The notes under the pieces are model-generated. The model was not told where the DNA came from, ran no database searches, and saw nothing but the letters and a program-made list of their open reading frames with translations. 64,000 nucleotides of DNA from Penelope pileata (lineage: Eukaryota > Chordata > Aves > Galliformes > Cracidae), in assembly GCA_013396635.1 (NCBI GenBank), contig WBMW01001268.1, forward strand, positions 1,135,039 through 1,199,038, in the 5' to 3' direction. The translations under genes were made by a program, and so were the position numbers. This document shows, one piece after another, positions 24,301 to 34,900 of the stretch (position 1 is its first letter; each line of letters starts with the position of its first letter).

Positions 24301-24989
24301 GTGAGAAGGAGGAAGAGCTGTTTGCGTTCGTGTTCCGGCTGCCCTGGAGAGGATCGTTTTTCCAGCGCCACGAAGCCCTTTTTCTTTTGGCTATTCATTA
24401 ACGCCCATCCTCTGCTGCAAGCACCACGGCAACAGCCTTAAAATTTATTTAATGAAATGCGTTCACGAGACAGGAGATCACAGGGCTGCAAAAGTCAAAT
24501 CACAGCCATCCGTCCCTCCGAAGCGTTGGGACATGATGGATCGCTGCTCCCTGCACACGGACAGGGCCGCGTTTGTCTGTGCAGCACAGAGCGGGCCTGG
24601 CGCGCTCAGCCGTGCCACTCGCACCCATGTTCCTCGCAGCAGCGGTTCTGGGCACACAGCTGCCTGCAGTGAGGGCCATGAGAGCCGAGCTGGGTGGGAG
24701 GTATGCAGCCATGGACTCGCATTGCGGGACGCTGCCTGTCCAGCCCTGACGCCCTCAGAGCACACAGGGATGGCAGTACAGCCTGCCTGTGTTGTGCGGG
24801 TTCTGTGCGGTTAAAACAGGGCCTGGCACGGGGCATGGCGGAGTGCTGGAGCACAGAGAGGGACTGTGTGTGGGCAACAGAGCCGTCTGGTCCTGGGGAC
24901 ACCCAGGTACAGGGAAGGAACAAAGTGGCTCCATCTGAATTATTACAGGAGCACACCAGATTATCTGGGATTTTTTTTTCAACTAAAGT
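24301..24989. other. Intergenic spacer between upstream island and CR1
   Basis: Moderately GC-rich single-copy DNA with several overlapping short open frames and no recognisable product or repeat. Confidence 0.6.
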
Positions 24990-25390
24990 AAAATGATGAG
25001 GGGCCTGGAGCATCTCCGTTATGGGGACAGGCTGAGAGCCGGCACTGTTCAGCCTGGAGGAGTCTGAGGGGGGCCTTACCAGTGCTCATAAATACCTGAG
25101 GGTGGGAGGCAGCTGGCTGGGGCCAGGCTGTCAGCGGTGCCCGGCGACAGGACAAGGAGCGCTCACATGGGAAGTTCACACAAACATGAGGAAGAACTTC
25201 TTCACAGTGCGGGTGTGGAGCACTGGAACAGCTGCCCAGGGAGGCTGCAGAGCCTCCTCTGGAGATACTCAAGACCCGCCAGGACATTTTCCTGTGTCAC
25301 TCAGTGCAGGGAGCCTGCCTTAGCAGGGGCGTTGGACTCGATGATCTCCAGAGGTCCCTCCCAGCCCCTGGCTCCGTGGCTCCGTGACAC
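24990..25390 (+). mobile_element. CR1 LINE fragment next to the CCDC88C promoter
   Basis: About 400 bp of CR1 3' region in sense orientation, with ggcctggagcatctcc at the start, gaggaagaacttcttcac in the middle and ttggactcgatgatctcc near the end. Its tail units read GGCTCCGT rather than the usual ATTCTGTG. It separates the two GC-rich islands. Confidence 0.92.
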
Positions 25391-25765
25391 GGTGCCCGCA
25401 CAGCGCAGCCCGTCCCGGCCCCGCTCCCCGCAGCGCGCAGGCAGCACCGCGCCTCTTCTTTAAAACGCGGCCCTTTCTCCGCGGCTTCCCCTTTCGCCGT
25501 GCTCCTGCTGGGTTCAGCCGCTCGCCCCGCGGCAGCACCTGCCCCGCTTTACCCGCCCGAGCTCCCCGCGGTCGCGCTACGCGGGGCAGAGGCGCTGGGG
25601 CCGCGTGGCGGTATTGGGCGCTGCCCTGCTCCGCGCAGGTGCGCCCCTCGGGGGCGGTGGGCCCGGGGCCGGCAGCGGCTGAGGACAGACGCAGCCGCCC
25701 CGCAGCCCGGCACCGCCCCGCCCCTCCCGCCCCGATGACATTCCGTTGGTCAGCGCCGCCGCTCG

Positions 25766-25784
25766 NNNNNNNNNNNNNNNNNNN
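25766..25784. other. Assembly gap (19 N)
   Basis: Nineteen undetermined bases sit in the CCDC88C leader, probably a GC-rich sequencing drop-out. The true length is unknown, so 5' UTR frames across it cannot be trusted. Confidence 0.99.
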
Positions 25785-25791
25785 CGGGGCC

Positions 25792-25821
25792 ATGGGCTCG
25801 GAGCCTTTGTCTGCCGCGTGA
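25792..25821 (+). promoter_or_regulatory. CCDC88C upstream ORF, 9 codons
   Basis: ATG in a near-perfect Kozak context (gggccATGGG) opens MGSEPLSAA and stops at TGA 25819-25821. That is 29 bases before the main ATG. If transcription starts upstream, as the CpG island suggests, ribosomes would meet this start first. Confidence 0.55.
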
Positions 25822-25850
25822 GCCGCGCGCCGCCCCCGGGCCCGGGCGCC

Positions 25851-25910
25851 ATGGACGTGACCGTGTCCGAGCTGCTGGAGCTGTTCCTGCGGAGCCCCCT
25901 GGTGACCTGG
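25851..25910 (+). CDS. CCDC88C: CCDC88C exon 1, coding part (20 codons)
   Basis: ATG in a strong Kozak context (G at -3, G at +4) opens a frame ending SPLVTW at the donor gtgagc. The frame stays open upstream to the N gap, so an N-terminal extension cannot be formally excluded. The family start at MDVTVSE supports this ATG. Confidence 0.93.
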
Positions 25911-28900
25911 GTGAGCGGGGACGGGGGCGACCGGGGGGAGCGGGGTCGGGGCCGCTCCCGCAGCCCCATCACGCGGCCGCCCTTCCTCCCGGCAGGTGAA
26001 GACCTTCGGGGCGCTGGGGAGCGGCGGCGAGGACAAGCTGGGCATGTACATGGAGCTGGCGGACGGCGTCCTGCTCAACAGGATCATGCTGCAGATGTGA
26101 GCCCCGGGGGGAGCACCGCGGGGGGAGAGGGGGGAGCAGCGTGAAACGGACGGGAACAAAGACAAACTTGAGCCGGTCCGGCTTCACAGGGTCTTCTTGA
26201 GCGTTTCGTGGTTCGGAATCTTTCTAAAAGTGGTTACCTCTCCTTTAGCTGCCAGCGTGCTTCAGGGAATGGGGACATGGAAGCGCTTTGTGGAACGCAG
26301 CTTTGCTGGGGGGGTCGCAGCTGAACGGGCTGCGTGCTGCTGTGAGCTCTGCTTCGAACGTGGGGTTTGGCAGAGGGGGAGACCTTCACCTCCGTAGCAC
26401 GGCTTTCCGGCAGCGCTGAACGGATGCGGGTTGAGGAAAGCATGAAGTGGGTTAAAAGTGCAAACGTTGAAAATAACTTCTCTTTTAACATTGAAGTACA
26501 TTGTTGCTAAAACTCATACTTCTAAGCACTCCTTTCTCAATGATTGTGAAGAGTTTACTTGTGAAGGGTTTTAAAATGCTGCTCTTCCTTAAAAAGTAGC
26601 TTTAGAAAAAGGCCACAAAAAGCCCCAACAGCCCAAGTGCTCCTGTCCCACGTGCTCCTGCTGGCGGTTCTGTTGTCTGCGGGTACCTGGCCTCCCTGGC
26701 TGTGGAGGTGCTCCAAGCTTTATTCTGGCTTGGTGGAAATTCCGCCCTGGAACTCAGGCAGTGAGGATCAGAAGGTGAAGGTTTGTGGTTCTGAGGATAA
26801 TCCAGGTCAGTTGCCCCACTTGGCCGTAGCGCAGTAGTGGTGTGAACGCAGTGAAGCGTTAGTTGTAAAGAGAAAACGCTGGAAACAGCATCTTGTAAGG
26901 GATAATTACGCTTCTAAAAGAGAACTTTCTGCAAATTAGAGCCTTGAGTGTGAGCGTTCAAATCCAGACTTGTACCTTTTCCAAAATGTGGGAAATATGA
27001 CTTTGTTTTATGATGGTTGTGTTTGGCATGGAGATAACCAACCAAACTGCCAAGGAGCTGCAGCCATTGTGAGCCTGCTGTAGGTTTGACTGGCGGCTAT
27101 TGCAGTTATCTAATGCATGAAAGAATTAATTATTTCAAAACAATGGAAATGAACTTAATGCTCAGCCGCACCCGCTTTTGGTTTCTGAATAGGCTGAAGT
27201 TATGTGGCTATTGAATGACGGTAACATTCCTGAGTGAGTGATATATTTGAGAAGTACTTTATCAGTTGGTGTGTACAATAAAAGAACTTAAGTATTTTGT
27301 AATTGGCCATTGAAATATATCTAAGGAGATGTAAAATTGTTCAGGTCTGAGGAGCAACTTAATGGCGCTCTGGGGACAGGGAGCGAACAGTAAGATCTCA
27401 CTGAAATGAGGAATGTAGAGGCTGACAGAACGCAGTGATGCTGTTGGGCATTTTGTCAGATGTTATGTGTTGGTGAGAAATACCCTGGCATGTTTGTTTG
27501 CCTTAAGCAGTCAGGAAAATAAGTTTTTCTTCCAAAACCCATCTCTGCTCACAGTGTTGCAGACAGCATTCTTGAGGGAAGCACAAGCAGCGTGGAGTAG
27601 GAAGCGGCCCCGTTATTCACAGTCAGAGCTTTTTCTCCCTTTTTAGGATGCTTTGGCAGTGTTTCTAATGATGGCTAAGGAGCCTGAAACCAAGACATTT
27701 CTCCTGAGAGCCTGGAGCTGTTTAGCTGAGGAAAGATCACCATTGTGTTTATGTACCCTGACCGAGCGGGGTGCTGTCTGTGACCTTCACTTTTTCAGAC
27801 CTAACCTTTAGAAATAGCAATGCAATTACTGCTTGCCTGTAAATTGAGAAAGCCTTTCAAGGAGTGCTGCTGCCTCACAAAGCTTTCAGAATAGAAAAAT
27901 AAATGTGTTTTTAAAATGCTTGCTCATAAGTTCTTCAAGCCTTGGTCCTTAAGGATGAATTCATTGCTTGGATTGGGATTTCTTCCTGCTGAAATTGTAT
28001 TAATGAGATGACATCTTGTTAATGTCATGGCGTGCCATGATAACCTCTGCCTGAATGCACATGTGCACGAAGGATAGGGGGAGGTAAAGGGAAATAGAGG
28101 TATTTCTGTTGTGGATAGCTATTTCCTCACTTGTTATTTCACTTTTAGTTCTTTTAGTACTGTTTGCCTGCTTACTAGAGCACAAAGTACACAGGCCTTA
28201 CATCTAGACACCACCGTGATGCAGCACAACAGGTTTCTTTTGATGAAGGTTTCAGAAGCCAAATTCTTTTGAATTTCTTTATTAAAATGAAAACACTTCT
28301 GTCTTGCAACTAAGGCGGGTTGAAGTTTAGCATGTGGCTGGAAAGTCTGGTGCCTCGGAATAAATCCAGACATACCTGTTGAGATGAGAGCGCTGAGTGA
28401 AAGTACGGCCTCAGCTCTTTGAGGTGCTGAGTGGGCTCTGCTGGCTCCATCGCTCCCTGGTTTCTGTTGTAATTGGTTGGGTTTTGCCCAAATGCTCTCT
28501 GGCGATTTTGAATGGGGGATGATCCCAATTCCTTGATGTTGGGTTTGCTGCTTTAGATGGCCCTGAAGGAGTGAGACCCCGTCTAGAAAGGTGGCTAGGG
28601 TTGCTTAGCTTGGAATTGGGGTGCCTCAGCAGGTGAACCCAGTAGGAAGAAGCACACAGCAGCATTTGGGTTCCCTCTTATATCTTAAAGAGAGACTTTT
28701 TTTTTCAGGTTATTTTTGTTGTGTTATTTTTGAGTGGCTTCCTTTTCCTGTCTATACCCCAACCTGTTCATGCAGGGAGGACATGTTGACTTTGCATGTT
28801 TGCAGCAGTGGGTTAATAGTCTGTGTACGAAGGTGCTAGCGTTAGTCTCCAGAATGGAACGGCTGTGTCCTGAGCTGCTGTGTTTCTGGAAAATTGATGT

Positions 28901-31900
28901 GTATGGCGTAAATAAGCTTCTCTGTGGACAAATTTAAAATAACTTTTCTAGGCAGTTGTGTCTCACTTCCTGATATGAAAGCAGCACGTGGCGCCTGCTC
29001 AAGCTGCCCTCAGTGCTACGGCTGCAGCTGTGGTGTGACACCCAGGCGTGTAAGCAAATATTTATACTGTCCAACTTCCTGTAAGAAGTTTTATTTGGGA
29101 AACGATGCAGGAGCTTACACATGCAGGCACATCAGTGTTCTCATATTGACTTGCTCTAAGCCTTCTGACTGACGGTGGATTCTGCTTTTCTGCTGAAACG
29201 TTCAGGAAGCAGAAGTGTGTGCTTGGAGTACATCTGATTAAACCGTTTGTATGAAAACCGCATAAGTTCATAGCTGTGGATTTCTCAATTTCAGTCGCAG
29301 CTGCCCTAGTGTGCTGTGCTGTCAGTCTGTCCTCTTCAGTTGGGGCCCTGTGACAGGAACCCTGGAGGTGACGGCACACCCGAGCTGCTGGTGCTGTCTT
29401 ATGGCTTGCAGTAAGCAGCGTGGGGAGTGGGAGGCTAAAGATACACATCGGTTCGGCACAATCGCATTTGAAGGTGCAATTTCTACTGTTTTTCAGACAA
29501 TTTAGAAACCTCTCCAGCCTTCAGTGGCTTCATGCCTATGTACGTTAGAGGAGGACTGGACTGCTGATCCATTCTGGTGTTTGATGGTCCTTAGGCTCAG
29601 GTTGAGGGCTTCCCCCTTATTTATCTGGATTATTTGTCAGGAACTGCTCAAATAGGGTTGTCGCTTTGAATTTTAGAAGCAAAGTGAGTTTTTTCCCTTG
29701 TTTTGTTGTTTTTATTTTATTAACTGATGGCTGCAGGGGGTGAGCATTCCAGCAGTGGTGCTGGCAGCCCCACGTGCTCTGAGGTCATAGCTTGCCTTCC
29801 ATCTCCCTGCCCTCAGTTTCCTCTTCTATAAGTAGCCTGAAGAAAGTGTATGGATCAGAGGACCTTCTTAAAGTGTTTGTGCATGCAGTGAGACTCAAGA
29901 CCTTCCTTCTGTGGTTTGGCATGTTTTTTCCTCTTATTTGTGGAGGGCCCACCTCAGTCGCGCTGCCTCCGTCCTATTTAGAGAACAGCTTTTGACCGTG
30001 AGGGGTCGGTTGTTTTTAGCATGCAGTTCTCTTTCCTTGTGTGTAAGGGAAAGACCAAGCATCGCCACTGGGGGGAAAAAACAACCAAACAGAAAAATAC
30101 ACCTCACTGAGGTTGCTTTCAGGGATTTTCAGATACATTCAGGCACTAATTCTTTTGGTTTATCTGGTTACTGTTGCAAAATGACACTTCAGTTTTCAGT
30201 GGGATCCTTGGAAAGAGTTTCTGTCAGTAAAACTCGTTTATGAAAGTGTCTCTAACCAAACAAGTGCTTTAATATGCAGGGTGCAGTACCAACAGCTCTG
30301 TGTACTTGAAGGCAGAAATTTCTTTCAGAATTTACTTCTTAACTCTGTGATCTTAGCTGGGTGGTTTCCTCCCTTGAAGACTCTGCTCCCCGTTTCCCCT
30401 GCTGCAGATCAGGCTGTGCAGCTCCCTGTGTTCTGAGTACATTGCTCTCTGGCTTTTTAGCCTTTCTTTCATGCTGGGGCTTTGCTTCTCTTGACATTGT
30501 GATTGTGGGTATTTTTTGGCACTTCATTCCTTCTAGACCTTCTCTGCCCATAAGCAGGCTGTCTCAGGCCTGCTGTGCCTGTGTGTCGCCCCTTTCCCCT
30601 GGGCCTGTCCCCTCTCTGGGGAGGCATCTTCTGGGCCTGCTCTTGGGCAAGAGGTGACTCTTCCCCACCTGCCACCTCTCCTGGCTCCTCTGACACACCT
30701 CTTCCGTGTCCTCTGAGGTGTCTCAGGGCCTGGAAAGTGGTGTGGAGGAGGCAGAGGCAGGGGGCATCCAGCTGACCTCCTAGCATGACGTGATAGTTAT
30801 GTCTAGGCAGGAGGTCCAAGCAGAAGGACATCTGAAGCTCGTCTGCTGGGTGAACTTGGCTATACAGCTTTTTCAGAAATCCCAGCTGTCGCTTTGCCTT
30901 CCACATCTTTGAGGAGCAGGGAAGATGGCACACTGCCGCTTGGCTCTGGGGTGAGGGAACCTTGAGGTCAGGGCATTAGAGGCTCTCAGGGCAACCAATT
31001 ACCTTTAATGGAAATGATAGAAGTCCCAGAATTGCTTCTGAGGGCCCTGTCCTGCAAAAGCTTACGTTAGCGAAGAGATGATTGGCTTCATTGCCGAAAG
31101 ATGAGCTGCTCTTGTGTTGAAAGGAGGATTTTCCTGTTTTATGTACTCAAAGCAGAGGCCTGCAGGTACACTGTGTGTAACTGCTGAGGAGTTGTCGCCT
31201 CTTCGCTGTGTCCAGTGGATGTGTTTTGTAGCTTGTTGTTTTGTGTGTTTTGGGGGACATATTGCATTTTTAAGCAATCTTTAAAGCTTGGCTCATCTTC
31301 CAGTGCTGCTGCTGGCATGCTTTGGGGCTGGAACTGTGTTTGGGGTGGCCAAGCAGGAGTCTGACTTTGCATAGCATCTGAGGAGCCAGAGGGAAGGGCA
31401 TGGGGAGTGGGACAGCACTTTAGTAGGAGGAACAGGTTTCAGGGCTGAGGAAACTTCTGGGGAAGAGAAAGCAAGCAATAAGGGAGTGAGTCATGGGAAC
31501 TGCTGACGAGAGGGGACTTGCAGTTAATGACTTTATGCTACCTCCCATATATGTGTAAAGTTGTATTGCTGTGAAACTGCAGGGCTTTCCTTTTTTTAAT
31601 GTGTTTTTTAATAGATTGTGTGAAAAAAAAAAGAAAACCCACAGCGGTATTTTTTCCCCATTGTTCATTATGGCAGCTGCTGCCATACAGCTGGGGCTTT
31701 CTTCCTGGCTGCAGACCTGCGTCACTGCCCAACTGTGGTGACAACAAGAGCTTGCATGTGGAATTGGGAGAACTTCAGCTTGGTCCTTCTCCTTGGCCAG
31801 CTTCTCTCTACTGAAAGCTTCTTCCCTTTTAGCTTCCTAGTTTGCCTAAAAAGGCTAAGCATCCAGCCTCCTTCAGGACTGAACTCTGAGCAGGTGTTGA

Positions 31901-34900
31901 CAGTGGCCAAGTAATCTCTGAGTACAAGCCATTTATGCTTCCACTGCTTGCTCTGTTGCTGAAGACCCATATTATCAAACACCATGTGTGTGGCTTCCAC
32001 ACTGTTGCATCTGAGCATCAGTGAAATGGAGTTGTTCACACTTTGTACACTGTATTGTATTGTACACTGATGTGTAAACAGCAGAAACTGTATGGAAAGC
32101 TTTAATATAGATTTTACTCCAAAAGCTCAATAGGATTGCTTCCTTCTGTCACAATGCCAGTCAGTACCCAACAAACTGTCCTGGGGCTGTGGAGAGTCCT
32201 GCTTGCTTGCATCAGAGGCAGTTTTGGTCATCAGTACGTCAGTTTTTGAACGCTGATACATAAATGCTGTCTGCTGCCAAGACAGTCGTCTTATCTCTGG
32301 AGGTGTTCTTTGGGATGACTGTGCATTTAAAAAAACACGTGTCAAAGTTTTACTTTTTAATGTAAACTTTGGCAGATATTTTAAAAATAAATATTGGATC
32401 AGTTCTCTTATTTCCTTGTCAATGCCAGAGTTCAATATTTGGCCTTGGAAGAGCTGTGAATGGCTTAATTAACAGCCAAAGCAGGGCCCTGGGAGGCAGG
32501 TGTTTGGATTGTGTAGGAGTTTGCTGATAAGAGTCTTTATTATGAGGAAAATGCTTGGCTTTGATCTATGGTATTGGCAGATAAAGGTTTTCAGGTTTTC
32601 TTGCCACCATGTTATAGTGCACAGAGAATCTGAAGGTGCGTATTCCTATTAATCATTAGCAACTTTTTTGCTGTTCATGTTGAAAATGAAATTGCTTCAG
32701 GTACCAATTTGATTTCCTTCCACTAAAATCAGACAAGTCTTTACAGTTCTTTCTCTGACCTTTCCATGAACATTTTTCATGTTGTAAAACATGACTACCT
32801 GTGTTAATATTTCATTAAAATACAAAGTCTTGAAGCCCAGTAGAATTAGAACTGTTATTTATGATACACTCGGTATATGAGAGAGAGGGAAAGAGAATCT
32901 AACTGGGTGATATGGATGTAGTAAATGAGCAGTGCTCCCTTTGCCCTTCGCTTCCTTGGGGTATATCATACGGCTGAGTTTTGCAGTTTGCACGGTGATC
33001 AAGTGTTAACACCCTTCTTTAGTCTTAAAACCCTAAAGCCAAGGCATAGTTGTCTTTCCTAGGCTTACCTTTATTTGAGCAAGATAAAACCTGTGTTAAC
33101 AAAGACTTGGTGTAGCCTGCACAAACTAAATATGCTGTATGCTTCAGGGAAATATAAATAAGGAGGGAAACTGCCCCGAATTGCTGTGTGGGCTAACTTA
33201 AAGTAGGTGACATGCAACAAGATTTTGCAGCTACACAGGTACCCTTACAGGTAATGAGCTTATTGTATCATGAATTAATGTGCATGTATTACATACAGTT
33301 GTTTCAGTTAATTTAATGGACAAATATTATTTTAAGGGTCTTCCTAATGCTGCGTTATTGAGATGTTAAGTTTTAGCACCAAGGAAACAAATAAAAGGTT
33401 TTCTTTTTCCTTCTGTTCATAGAGATCCTCGGCGAACCAACCAGCGTGTTAACAAGCACGTAAATAATGATGTCTATCTGCGGGTTCAAAACCTGACCAT
33501 CTTAGTCAGAAACATTAAGACTTACTATCAGGTAAGATCTGCTCTTTGCTCATTGATCTATCATGATTGTTATAATGATTCAGCTAATGCGGGAGCTGAT
33601 GGCTGGAAAAGAAACGCTTCAGGAAATGAAGAGGAAATTGTGTTAGTGTAAAAGTACTCTCAGCCATACTTTCCTTGTGAAATAACAATGCAGCTACCTT
33701 CCCCCATGGCCAGAGGCTGCTTCCTCCCACTTCCCCGCCTGACAAAAAAGAAACTACTTTTGAAGGCTGTGATAATTCTTGGAGATACATGTAGTAAAAG
33801 GGTCCTTGGTGTGTTTAGGGGAGACTTACTAACATCAGAATAATGCTTTTAGATATGAAACTTGCTTCAAACAAGTAACCTTCTCTTAAAATTGCAAGTT
33901 TATATACTATTAATTAGGAAAAATAAACTTGGGCTTGTCTTCAAGGCAGACTTCCTGCACTGTATACCTGTTTTTTTTTCAGGTGCTCAGCTAGTTTTTA
34001 TTTCTAGCCACCTTCTGCAGTAACGGACTTAAGGACAGTAATGACTGCAGCTTCTCACAGACAGTGCACTTCTTAGGTGACATCCTTGAACTGACCGCCA
34101 GTGTCCCTTTACTGTCATAGTGACAGCTGGATACTTTTGCGGACTTAAATACATGTTGGGTTCTGCTGAAAAGCCATGGGAGTGAATTCAGTTACTCTAA
34201 ATAGATTTTCAGTATGCACACTGTTGTGTATACTTAGGCTCCTTGCTGAGAGAAGTAACTGTTCTGCTGTTTCTTTTTATACACATTTTGCCAAATTTGT
34301 ATGTTGCACAGTGTAAACTGGGCTGAAAACAGAGAACTGTGGAAATGCTCCTATGAATGTCTCAGTTGTATAATGGACAAAACAACAAAACTGTGAATGT
34401 GTTAGTCCTGGACACCTCACTTTTCTGTACAAACAGAAGAGAGATTGTGTATTCTCTTTATCTTCTCCATATTTTGAATACAATGCTGAACTGCAGTAGT
34501 GCCTTCTGCTGCTGTTGTCTTCCAGGGCTGTCTGCTGCAGTTGCACATTCATTGCCACCGATTATCTGCTTCTGGATTTGCTTAGGGAAGCCTGAAGTCA
34601 TATGGATGACTTCTCCGTGCTAGTTGTAGCTGCATTAGGGTAATGGAGGGTATAACTTTAGGTTTGAAATGTGGGAAGACATCATGTGTTTCTGAAAACA
34701 GCTGACTTGTGTCTCAGTTGTTGAGAATGGGAGAAGCTGATACAATGTGATGATATGTGTGATTTGTAAGGGGGAATTCCATTGGTCATAACTAGAGGCT
34801 GAAGTTTCTTAGTTTCTTGGTTACCTGCTGAACAGTCTAAGTGTATACAGAGTCTACAAGGAAAATTGATTGTGTTTAAGGACAGGACTGGTCTGTGCCC

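Larger units (their letters stand above)
25390..26110 (+). promoter_or_regulatory. CCDC88C: CCDC88C CpG-island promoter and 5' UTR
   Basis: This is dense CpG, GC-rich sequence around the first two exons. GC boxes are visible: GGGGCGG at 25651 and CCCCGCCCC at 25716-25724. No TATA box is evident, as usual for a CpG-island promoter. The transcription start cannot be fixed, partly because of the N gap. Confidence 0.75.

Noticed and set aside
25320..26165. 281-codon - strand frame and 132-codon + strand frame (25746-26144) across the N gap
   Set aside because: Both read through unknown bases and intron 1; they are by-products of the CpG island and CCDC88C exons 1-2.
26957..26966. gttcaaatcc, a tRNA B-box-like motif
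   Set aside because: No A box lies at the right distance and no cloverleaf stems form around it.
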